Origin: Leucogyrophana mollusca
Taxonomy: Eukaryota; Basidiomycota; Agaricomycetes; Boletales
Direction: 5' to 3'
DNA: 35,477 nt
Assembly (NCBI GenBank): GCA_021014945.1
Contig: MU266595.1
Span: forward strand, 1-35,477
Part shown: piece by piece, positions 23,922 to 33,539 of the stretch
Numbering within the stretch: position 1 is the stretch's first letter
Layout of the letters: each line of letters starts with the position of its first letter
Notes under the pieces: model-generated
What the model saw: only the letters and a program-made list of their open reading frames with translations
The model's database searches: none
What the model was told of the DNA's origin: nothing
Made by a program: the position numbers and the translations under genes

Positions 23922-24657
23922 GTGTTCTTGCGCTCTGGGATTTATTTTACCATTATATACATATTATTTCTCATTGCGTATATCCCACTCAAGATATTGG
24001 TTCGACAGCGAGGTCTGAGATGAGGCTGTCCCATAAATTGTATCCCGCGGTATGAAAGACCAACTCACTCGCGGCTCGAGAGGTACTTACATATTGGTTA
24101 TGATCGGTGCACGTTGGTCTCATTGGGCTGGAGATGCTTCGCAGGTGTAATGGTGCCTTTCACGATGATTCGGAAAAATGTGAGTGTGATCCGTCTCCTG
24201 ACTGCAGAAACCGCGAGTCCAGCTAGAGATATCATGATGGAATGGCACTTCCACGAAATCGTAGCGGAATCATGAGCAAGGGCGGTCCCGCGACTGCGCT
24301 ATTCCTCAAACCTGGTGCATTTTCATAAGGGGGGGACAGCATCACCAGATTCAGAGCCTCTATCCAGAGTCGGTGATCTCCCAAGCACTTGACCATATGT
24401 TGTCCTTCACATCGCCCGATCCATCAGCATCAGGGAAATATTGACCGCCCATACAGGGGCAGAAACCAAAGCGAAGCGATGGCATTTGAGCCATCATGTG
24501 CCAAACGGGTGTTAGCACCGAGGTCTTTCGGAACTGTGACCTATTTGTGCTCTGGTGAGAGTCCTCGAGCACTTAAAAGGTACCGGGTCTTTAGAGATGA
24601 GAGCCCAGGGTTACTGTCCCTGCCTGAGCCATTCTCTCAGCAGTTATATTTCTTACC
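23922..24657. other. Intergenic, no supported gene
   Basis: These 736 bases between the PPR-like gene and the dehydrogenase carry only short unconvincing frames. The AT-rich part near 23940-23980 is a likely 3' end region for the PPR-like gene. The right part is presumably the dehydrogenase promoter. Confidence 0.45.
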
Positions 24658-26008
24658 ATGTCCAGCATCCGTAAAGGCGTCGCTATCGTCACTGGATCAG
24701 GGCAAGGCATCGGGCGCACTATAGCGACGAGGTTGGCCGCCGATGGTTTCGACATTGGGCTCAGCGACGTGGGATCGAACAAGGAAAAGTTAGACGCTTT
24801 GAGCGCCGAACTGGCTGTCAAATATCCAGGACTAAGGTTGTGTGTGGAGGTTGCAGACGTGAGCGTCGAGGAGGAAGTCAAGGCGCTAATTGACAGCGTG
24901 GTAAAACAGCTGGGCAGTCTTAATGTCGTAAGTTCGACCACCTTGTCCTCTTCCCGTTGTTGTCAGCCCTTGCCAGCGAGTTACATAGAGTTGACACGCT
25001 ATGGGTAGATGGTGGCGAATGCGGGGATCAACAGGGTAGCCCCCCTTGTCGATGGTAAGTCTTCATGGTCAGACGGGTCTTACATTGGCTGGCTTGTCCT
25101 AACAAATCTCCAACTCGCCAGCAACTCTTACTGATTGGGAGGCCATCTTCTCCGTGAACGTCCGGGGAACGTTTCTCTGTTATAAATACGCCGCACAACA
25201 GATGATTGCGCAAGACCAAGGAGGCCGAATTATCGGTGCTAGTTCTCTTGCCGGCAAGAAAGGTACTGTCCTAATTGTGACGTTACACGTATCCCAGTGC
25301 TCCTCATTCTTCATAACAAATTACCACAGGTCACCGCTTTCTCGCTGCTTATAGTGCTTCGAAATTTGCCGTCCGAGGATTAACACAATCAGCGGGTGGG
25401 TTTTCAATTGACATGCTGTTCTCGTCATGCGTCAAGGCTTACATCCATTGTTCGCGATCTCTACAGCCATCGAGCTAGGGCGCCACAGAATCACTGTAAA
25501 TGCGTACGCGCCAGGACCCATTCAAACAGCTATGTGTGGGTTGCCTTTCATTCGAAGAGCCCCGTTCTCTTTGGGGCCTATCTCGTGTGCAGCAGGGGCT
25601 GACACTTGTGGTAACTAGTGGAACTACTGCACGAAGGCACTGCCAAACACTCAGAAGATAAGGACGGAATCTATGATAAGGTATATTCCTCTTGTTGCGT
25701 GATGCTTACTCCATATTGATTTCACTCCGGACGTCAATTTGTGGGTGGTAGATGAAGCGTACTTCGGCAGTAGGCTACCTCGGAAACACGGAGGATGTCG
25801 CAAGCCTCGTGTCCTACCTGGTCTCTCCAGAGGCTCATTTTGTCACAGGTAAGTCATGATTCTACGTCTAAAATCTGGCTTATGCAACGACAACTGCACA
25901 CTCGTAGGACAAACAGTAAGTCTTTCCTATCTGGAATATACGTAAGTTTTCCTAGTGATCATTGTTGCGCCACAGGTCGCAGTGGATGGAGGGATCTTTT
26001 TCGATTGA
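24658..26008 (+). CDS. Short-chain dehydrogenase/reductase (SDR), classical type
   Basis: Nine exons (24658-24927, 25009-25054, 25122-25262, 25330-25395, 25467-25535, 25619-25680, 25752-25848, 25908-25915, 25976-26008) give 263 residues, the usual size. The NAD(P)-binding motif TGSGQGIG is at residues 12-19, ANAG is intact across an intron, and the catalytic set is Asn118, Ser147, Tyr160 and Lys164 (GASSLAGKKGHRFLAAYSASK). PGPIQT follows the active site, and the C-terminus is VTGQTVAVDGG. It should oxidise or reduce an alcohol/ketone with NAD(H) or NADP(H). The sequence style is close to acetoin/diacetyl reductases and 3-oxoacyl reductases, but the substrate cannot be told. An exon of only eight bases (25908-25915) is needed to make GQT. 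No signal peptide is seen, so it is probably cytosolic. Confidence 0.9.
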
Positions 26009-26813
26009 AGTATTTTTTCACTACTCTTACGTTGGCTTGTAACGCAGGGACAGCGGTACCGTGTTCTTTGACGCATGTGTGTCCCGTACTGATGGCGAGC
26101 ACGCCGCATAGGTCTCGCTGGGCCCTTTTGGCGAACACATTATCAGTCGACTTCTGCTTTGATGACCCTCCTTCGTAACAATAGCACGACTCGCTCCTCT
26201 TTGAATATGGGAGTTTTAGCCTCGGCACCGTATGTTTAGGTCGTATTTTATCGTGGTCGTGCCGGAGGTGCGTTGGATGTTCCTGTCACTCGGTGGCTTC
26301 CCGGCGTTCTGCATCGTTTTTGCTCCGGAAATCAAGCGGTGGACTGGCATCGGATTGGCCCTAATCTGACCTCTTTCTCTTCGGAAATTCCAATGGACAT
26401 CTACATTCTCTTGAAAACTTCAAATGCCAAGAGGTCACCGCCCGCTGGTCCTCGTCATCGATCAGTCTTTTGAGTGATATTTTTCGCACCACACCTGCTA
26501 ACTGTCCGGGTTCATTTGAAGCATGGTACAGGTGCCGTGTAAGTTCCCCTCTTGTATCTCGCCCTCCCCCTTGGAGCATCCAATCATGCGCACAGTATTA
26601 TATGCTTTATAGCTTGCGGGCTACCTCTACCAGTCCAGTGGAACTCGCATCCGGGATATTGGCATCGGGTCGACCGAAGAAAGGAGCTCCGAACCAAGGG
26701 CGTTTAGCAAATTTCGCTTCGCGCTTCTGCAGGCACGCACTGATCCATTGTTGTCAGGCTCAATATCCTCCATCCACCAAGCAAAGTCGAGCAGGAGTGT
26801 CTGACTTGACCTT
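26009..26813. other. Intergenic, no supported gene
   Basis: Frames of up to about 190 codons occur but lack recognisable motifs or a splice pattern, and codon usage looks random. I treat the stretch as non-coding, with the regulatory region of the ferric reductase at its right side. Confidence 0.45.
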
Positions 26814-26822
26814 ATCTGATAA
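26814..26822 (+). promoter_or_regulatory. Iron-type GATA motif ATCTGATAA (distal)
   Basis: A perfect match to ATCWGATAA, the sequence bound by fungal iron-sensing GATA repressors (SRE, SreA, Fep1 and Urbs1 family), lies 293 bases upstream of the ferric reductase ATG. It is part of the inverted CTTATCTGATAAG, so GATA cores face both ways. The binding factor is inferred. Confidence 0.65.
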
Positions 26823-26906
26823 GATATCTCACGGTCATCAACCGAATCTTATCGAGGTGACACGATCACAAGCCATCACTCGCCACCGGGACATGTCAGA
26901 GAATTT

Positions 26907-26915
26907 ATCTGATAA
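26907..26915 (+). promoter_or_regulatory. Iron-type GATA motif ATCTGATAA (proximal)
   Basis: A second perfect ATCWGATAA site lies 200 bases before the ferric reductase ATG and 93 bases from the first. The two share TTATCTGATAAGAT. A single reverse GATA core (CTTATC) lies between them near 26848-26853. Two sites in one promoter are typical of genes repressed under iron-replete conditions. Confidence 0.68.
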
Positions 26916-27114
26916 GATTTTTCGATCCCAATGTCAGCCAAAACCACCCGCATGGAAGCGCACATCCTTCCAAGACCCTCGTCCGAATCGATTATGTTAT
27001 TGGCCCGAGATCTTGGCTCAGTCACACCAATGCCTTTAAATTCACAATGTGGTACCAGTTCCCCGACACTCCCATCCTTAAATTCCCCCTTCCTGTTTGA
27101 ACACTCGTGCACAA

Positions 27115-29513
27115 ATGGCCAGTAATTCGACGCCTCCCACAGATCGAATTCTGCGCAACCAAAGGTTTCACCTGTACCCTAAAGAGGCCTGGTACTGCCT
27201 GGCCGTCTTTATATTCGTTGTTGCATGCTTCCAATGGGGATCATTCCTGCATTCTAAATACGCCCGACGGGGGCGCGGGTCTGAAATGGCCAGCAGAGAA
27301 CACGAACCCGGTCCTGCTTCCATCCGCCATGCCCCGTCTCTGCGGCGCGTTCCTCTGGCCTTTGTCAATGCCTATCGTGTCCTCGCCTTCAGGTGGACGG
27401 TAGAGATTGGGCAGTCGTACACCCTCAACATGGCAGAAGTCTTCGTGACCATTGCGTACCTCGCATTCCTCCTCATATGGGAATTCATCAACAGTACGCA
27501 CATATCCCCGATACAACCCAACTCACTAACTTTTATGGCAGCCACCGATCTTGAGGGGAACAGACTCAACCTGTCTTACTGGAGTCACCGCGCCGGTATA
27601 CTTGCGGCGAGCCAGCTACCCCTCGTTACTGCTCTCGGCACGAAGAATAACATCGTTTCGCGTGAGTTCCTGTCCCGAGAGAGATCTATACTTTTACTTA
27701 CCTCGAGGAATGATATAGTTGTGACGGGTGTGAGCGCGGACAGGGTAATACCTCCCTAAATTTTCGTTCCTTCATCTTCTAACAATGGCACGTCAGCTCA
27801 ACTACGTGCACCGAGTAACGGCCAGAACATGCATGATATTATTGTGGATCCATGGTGGTAGCGAGGTTTACGCCTATTCAATGTATGTGTTGGATACAAT
27901 CGCTTAAGATTTCGCTGAGCGCCGAGTAGATTCAAGGCTACCCTGCATCGCGCATGGCTAAGGCTGGGAATTGCAGCCTTGGTTGCCTTGTCTCTATTGT
28001 GCATCGTTTCAGTGCGCCCCTTTCGTCAAGGAGCATACGAATTCTTCTTCTACATGCACCTCAGCCTGGTCTTGTCCGCTTTTCAATAAATTGTCATGAT
28101 ATGGTCTCACCTCGGTTTATAGGATCTTTCTGCTTGGCGCGTACTACCATGCCAAAGAAGTTCAGTAAGTTCTCAGTCGTTGATTTGGTGAACAGCTCAC
28201 TCACCTCCTTACTCAGCTATTCGTATTGGATCTGGCCCTCCTTTGTGTTTTGGGCTCTCGATCGCTTCATTCGCGTCTGTCGGCTAGTGGCGTTTAACCA
28301 CTCCTACTTCGGCTGGAAGTCTGGTTCTGGCACAATGGACGCTACAACTGAACTCCTCTGCGAACATGTCGTCCGCTTACGATTACGCCGCCCACCTCAT
28401 TTCCATTGGGCCCCTGGACAAACTGCATATCTTATCATGCCCTCCGTTTCACGCCTGCCTTTTGAGGCTCACCCTTTCACCATAGCAAGCTTCGATTCGA
28501 GCCTTTTTGTTCCCGTTCCCACCGAAGGAAAGGCAGGGAGCAATGAACAGCTTTCGGACAAGCATCATCAAGACGAGCTTGGATCAGTCTCTCCTTTCTG
28601 GAAAGAATTGGTGTTCTTGATCAACGTGAGGAAAGGGTTTACAAAACGTCTTCAAGAGGTTGCAGCCACAAACGGAAAAATCAAGGTCTTTGTTGACGGA
28701 CCATACGGCCCTTCTCCGAACTTGGGCTCATACGACATATCAGTCCTCGTTGCAGGTATGCACTGCGATTGTACTCCCTGAAAATGCTGAAGTACTCTTG
28801 CATCTAGGTGGTTCGGGAGTCTCGTATACTCTCCCTGTCCTTCTTGACGTGATTGAGTGAGTACTAGCCAATCCTCTTGCTAAGTCATGCATTTATGTAT
28901 TTATGCTCTATTACAGATGTGTTCGAAATGGTAAGAGCGACTGTCGTCGGGTCGTCTTCATTTGGGCCGTCCGTGAAGCCGGTGAGTCGCCAAGTGAATC
29001 GATTTCGTCGGGCAGCCGAACTTGACATTTACTCTTAGATCATATCCACTGGATCAATGAAGCACTGGTGAAAGCCGTGCAACTCGCACCTTCTTCTCTG
29101 ACTGTCGCAATCTACATCCATCTCACGGGTCCATCCGCCGTGACGACCCCGCTCGGCGAGGTCGACTCGCTCCACACGGCGTCGGTAGGGCACGACGGCC
29201 ACGAGCCTTCAGTCAAAAGCAAACAGTCAATCCTATATATGCCGGGAGTCACAGTGGAGCAAGGGAGACCTGACCTGGACCGGATGCTCAAGGAAGAGGT
29301 TATGACCACTATCGGAAGGATGTCTGTCAGTGGTAAGTGGCTTCCACCTTCGGTAGGAGCTCCTAGGCTCACCTCTTACATTTAGTATGTGGTTCACAAC
29401 CCATTGCGCGGGCTGTCCGTAACGCTCTTCGGTTCCCGGTCTCAAGTCCGTCGAACATACTGCGTGGCGGGCCCAGTGTAACACTCCACGTTGAATCCTT
29501 CGGGTATGCGTAG
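27115..29513 (+). CDS. Ferric reductase, FRE/NOX-type transmembrane oxidoreductase
   Basis: Eleven exons (27115-27493, 27542-27661, 27719-27744, 27797-27882, 27930-28073, 28123-28164, 28217-28755, 28808-28856, 28917-28981, 29039-29332, 29386-29513) give 623 residues with consistent phases. The N-terminal half is membrane-spanning. Two heme pairs have the expected 13-residue spacing: His180/His194 (YVHRV...LLWIHGG) and His247/His261 (FYMHLS...AYYHAK). LVTALGTKNNIVS is a family signature. The FAD motif HPFTIASF starts at 351. DGPYGP and GGSGVSYTLP (from 446) bind NAD(P)H, and VCGSQP (Cys 583) and VTLHVESFGYA form the usual end. It should move electrons from NADPH across the membrane to reduce Fe3+ or Cu2+ for uptake. 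The two GATA motifs upstream fit iron repression. No signal peptide cleavage is needed because the first segments act as anchors. Confidence 0.92.
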
Positions 29514-29650
29514 CTCGGTCGGCCCCACCTTGTCGGCATTTCATGGCTATGTAGCATAATATTTACTTGCTTGTCTGGAACGCTACTTATAGTAGTGTAT
29601 ATCTTCGAGCGCTGGACAGCCCTTTGGCGATGTCATAACTAAAATCAATA
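29514..29650. other. Probable 3' end region of the ferric reductase gene
   Basis: AT-rich sequence follows the stop codon, with possible polyadenylation signals such as AATAATATT-like and AAAATCAATAAT words near 29640-29650. No gene is seen. Confidence 0.35.
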
Positions 29651-29670
29651 ATTCTTGGTGTTTAACGTCT

Positions 29671-29991
29671 TGCAATTGGAATACGGATACAGAGCTGGAG
29701 AACTTCAAGTTGCTCAGACAACTTCACGCGTTTCGGACGCGCCTCCGACACCCGACCGATGCGCCACGTGGATCCTTCGTGCCGTCGGGGACTGCTCCCG
29801 ATGAGCATATAATGCTCGGTAGGAGCCTTGCACATCTACTGAACAGCATTAGACGAGATACATTGATGAGTGAACTCGAGCAGGATATGCAGGGCGCAGG
29901 ATATGTAAAGGCGCTCACAGCGAATATACGTAGAAATAATAAAAACACAGCGCAAAAGCATCTAAACACCATTAACACGGAGCAACCCTAG
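29671..29991 (+). CDS. Doubtful open frame, possible remnant or last exon
   Basis: This frame reads in from WNTDTELENFKLLRQ and ends at TAG 29989-29991 after about 105 codons. It has no ATG near its start and no recognised motif. It stops 16 bases before the SET2 stop on the other strand, so if expressed it would lie inside SET2's 3' region. It could be the tail of a lost gene, an exon with unseen upstream parts, or chance. Confidence 0.2.
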   Translation, partial: CNWNTDTELENFKLLRQLHAFRTRLRHPTDAPRGSFVPSGTAPDEHIMLGRSLAHLLNSIRRDTLMSELEQDMQGAGYVKALTANIRRNNKNTAQKHLNTINTEQP

Positions 29992-30007
29992 TCCAAGTCC
30001 CAGCTTC

Positions 30008-33000
30008 TTAATCCCATGAGAGTAGTTCCCACCTCGACTCAAGCCGCAACCGTGGGTCCGTCGTGACTTGCAGATCAGACATGGGCGGCGTTATCGGCGT
30101 GACGGATTCTGGGGGGCGTTCTGAGACGCCCTCCATGGGCGAGGGGTCGGTAGAGCGTTGCATGTCCTCGGACGAGTGCTGCATGTCCTCGGCGTCGCCG
30201 TTCATATCCATCTCTGCGTCCCCGCCCGCATCACCGTCCTCGCTATCCGAGTCCTCGCCCAGGTCCATCGCCTGCTCGACTGTCATCACATCTTCTTGGT
30301 CGTGATCGGGGGTGGCGGAGGGGTGGGCGTGCGGGGATTCGGTGTGTGGATGCGAGGATGAAGAGGGATTGCTCCGCTTGGCCTTCTCGAGCTTCCGGAG
30401 GACCTTGGCGATGTAGTCTTTCGAGAACTTCTTGATCTTGGCGATCTTTTCGTCCGAGAGGGCGTCGAGCTTGCCCTCCTTGTAGCTCGACGACTTTTTC
30501 TCCTTCTCGGCAATGATATGCGTGAGCTGGTAATTGAGGAGAACGATATCATCAGCACCAACGAAGGAGATAGTGGTGGCAAAACGGGGGGGCTTGACTC
30601 ACCTCCTTGGCGTGTTTCTTGAACCGGTCGTGGTCCAACTGTTTCGAGTACTTGGACATGCACTTCACAACGACCCCACCCACAAGCTTCAACAGCCTCT
30701 TCTCCTTATTCGCCTCCTTCTCCTCCGGCGTCTGGTGCTTCTTCCGCGACTTACCCGACCTCTTTTGCGTCTCCGCCGGGGGAGGCGGCGGCGGTGGTAC
30801 TGGGACCTTGGCGGCCTCGGCAGCGGCGGCGGCATTCGCGGCGGCTATAATCGCAAGTACGCTCTCGCGATCTGTCGACTGCCGCACCGCGGGCGGGACG
30901 TGTACGAAATGGGGTTGGGGCGTGGTTACTCGGGCGATGTTGGACGTGAAACCCTTGGCCTTGAGGCGTATCGTGGGTTCTTCAAGTTCGATGAGGCGGG
31001 ATTTTTTGAGAGGGCGGTCGTCGGCGTCGCGGGAGTCGATGATGACGATAGGGGAGGGCGCGGGCTCTTCTTCGCCATTCTGTGACTGTTGGGGCGGCTG
31101 TGTTAGCTCGTTGAAGCAAGACTAGGAGGGGTGCGCACGTCTTTCATGCGCTTTGGGATGCGGTAGGCATACTCGAGCGTATCCCAGTGGTCCAAGAGCT
31201 GTGTAAAACGATCAGTCGCCCTCCCAAGATTTCGAGATGCGGGGAACTGTGCTTCACCTTCTGCGCGAGCTCCTTCATCGCCTCGTTCTCGGACTGCGCG
31301 CACGATTGCACGGGTATTCGGATCTTCGAGTCGTCGACTTTGTTCCGCTGTATTAGCGGCCAGTTGGCCATGCATTGGAGAGTCTAGCGTGCACGCAGAG
31401 TTAGAGTTAGCACGACGAGCTGATAGGTAAGGAAAGAAGGCGAGCGCTGCGCACCGCGATGGTGATGTCGGCGTCCTTCGTGTTGCCGTCCTTCGTGCTG
31501 TCCTTCAGGATGTTGGTCATGAGGCTGAACCCGCGCAAACGCATGATCTGGCGCAGGGCAGCCTGGTCCTCGGTGATCTGCAGCCGCGACCGCGTCAGCA
31601 CGGCGCCGCTGTATCTCAGAGGGCCGCTGGGTGGGGACGTACCCTTATGCGTGTGAGGAGCTTGAAGAGGACCTTCTTGCTCTGGGTCTGCCGGATTGCT
31701 TGGACGACCTTGGGGATGTCTTTCTCCAGCAGGGGCTTCAGCTCCGGCTGCGTGCGATCGAGTGAGAGGTGGGGTCAACGGGAGAGGATGGGATAGGACG
31801 CACCATGTAGTCCTCATCGAGCTTCTTGCTCTTCTTCTTCTTGCTGCCCTTGAGGCCGAGTCTGTCCACCTCGTCGGTGATGCCCAGAGCTGTGCGCCGA
31901 GAACCATCAGTGCCCAGTCAAAGAAGGCCAGCGAGCGCCAGACGCACCGTCCAAGTAGAGGTCATCCATCCCAGCGATATCAGTCTGCGTCTTCCCGCCA
32001 ATGAACCCCACACACTTCGCCTCCCCACAGTAGCACGGCTGTGCGTCGTGCCTGCGGCGCCGATCGTCAGCCTCCCCCCAAAGACAAGACAAGACGGAAT
32101 GCGGAGAGAGCCGCTACCCACCCATATCGGTCGACGTTGTAGTTGAAGGTGAGCTCCTCGTTCGTGCGGATAAGCCGGTTTGCAAATATCCCCATCCGCA
32201 CGTGGTTTCCTATCGTCCATTTGGCGACGTAGCAGTTGGGGTTGCAGCTGTGGTTGGCGAAGCGGCCGATGCCGCCGCGTTTTGTCGCATCGATGTACTG
32301 CGGCGTGTGGGCATCAGGGGACAGGGCCAGGCTGCGGGGGTTTTGGGAGAGGAGGACGCACCTCGTCTTTCTGGAGCATCATGAAGTAAAAGTGCCTTAT
32401 CCCCTCCTCGGCGTACTCACGCATCCGCTTCATGAAAGACGGATGGCTGACGACGTCGCCTACATACTCGTAGATAAAAGTATCCCTAAAGATCCGAAAT
32501 GGAGGTGGAAGGAGATATCGTCAGTGCTAATCGCCCTAGGAGAGCACAGTGGGCGCACTTTGGTAGATCCGCAGCAGCCCTAAGCCCAAATCCCTTCTTT
32601 TCCGTCTGTACGATCTCGATGTTGGCGTATTCCCTCCGCTGGAAGCTGCAAACGCACGCCTTGAGACGACAAACCACGCTACTCGACGCAAAAAGAGCGA
32701 CTGACCGCTGATTCTGGCAATAGCTGCGACAGCGGCAGTCTTCCGGGAGGCACTCGACCTGTGTGAGCCTGTTGATGCAGTCCGAGTCGTGCCCACACGC
32801 ATCCGATGGTCTATCTACGCCTGTGAACAGAGCGGCCGCGCACAGCGCACCCACGACGTTGAGGAACTACGTAACGAAAAAAACTAGTACCCAAACAGCC
32901 AACTGACCGGGTTCGAACTGGCAGTCGCACGTCATGCTCTCCAGGGCCTCCCCCGAGCGGCCGAGCGTGCTGTATTGGTAGTGATTTGCGGGTATCTCGG

Positions 33001-33262
33001 CGAACGTCGCCAGGGCGTCCTTCTCTGCGCGCGGGAGGTCGCCGATGAGCTGGGGGCCGGGGGGCCGGGGCTTGGGCTGGGCGCTGGGCGCTGGGGTGCT
33101 GGACGCGGACGATTCTCGCTTGAGGGTGGGCGGTGGGTCTGGTTTGGCGGGAGCTGGGGCGTCGGCGGGTGGGAGGGCGTCGTGGGCTTCTGGTCTGGCA
33201 TCTTCGTCGTGCAGAGGTGTAACTACGGACGGGCTTTTGCTCTCAGAACGAGGTTTGGACAT
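30008..33262 (-). CDS. SET2: SET2, histone H3 lysine 36 methyltransferase
   Basis: The minus-strand gene has about ten exons. The start at 33262 gives [13 protein letters not shown] and a Pro/Ala-rich N-terminus. The AWS region (about 32700-32950) reads [10 protein letters not shown], then [13 protein letters not shown] and CRSYCQNQR. The SET domain includes [36 protein letters not shown] (about 32230-32280) and [12 protein letters not shown]. The post-SET motif [14 protein letters not shown] is near 32010-32060. A TFIIS-like helical part with [16 protein letters not shown] follows. Near the C-terminus [19 protein letters not shown] and [19 protein letters not shown] fit the SRI domain that binds phosphorylated RNA polymerase II (about 30380-30760). 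The tail is acidic. Set2 methylates H3K36 during elongation and restrains cryptic transcription. I see no WW domain. It is divergent from RPA49 over a 277-base gap. Confidence 0.93.
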
Positions 33263-33539
33263 GGTGGCAGAGGTTAAAAGGACAGCAGCTGTCCTTAGTA
33301 ATAGTAATGAACACCCGCGCCGACGCAGGTGGAGTCAAACCCGGGCACACGGCAGGGTGCAGCAGCAGCAATAAACAACAATGTGCACTAAAACAGAGCA
33401 GGACGAGCTGAGTAGGGGTCTGTGGTGAGTGAGGAGGCGGACTGACCTATAAGTGCTGTGTGAAGTGGCGCTTACCACGGAGCGGATTGAAAAAGGTCCT
33501 CTGTCAAGTCTGGCGAATCTCGATCGATACAGTACAACT
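33263..33539. promoter_or_regulatory. Shared divergent promoter of SET2 and RPA49
   Basis: Only 277 bases separate the start codons of SET2 (minus) and RPA49 (plus). A CTATAAG TATA-like word at 33447-33453 lies about 90 bases before the RPA49 ATG. No TATA-like box is evident for SET2. Confidence 0.55.

Noticed and set aside
32905..32930. GGTTCGAAC-like B box
   Set aside because: It falls in a SET2 exon/intron border and no acceptor stem or A box fits around it, so no tRNA.
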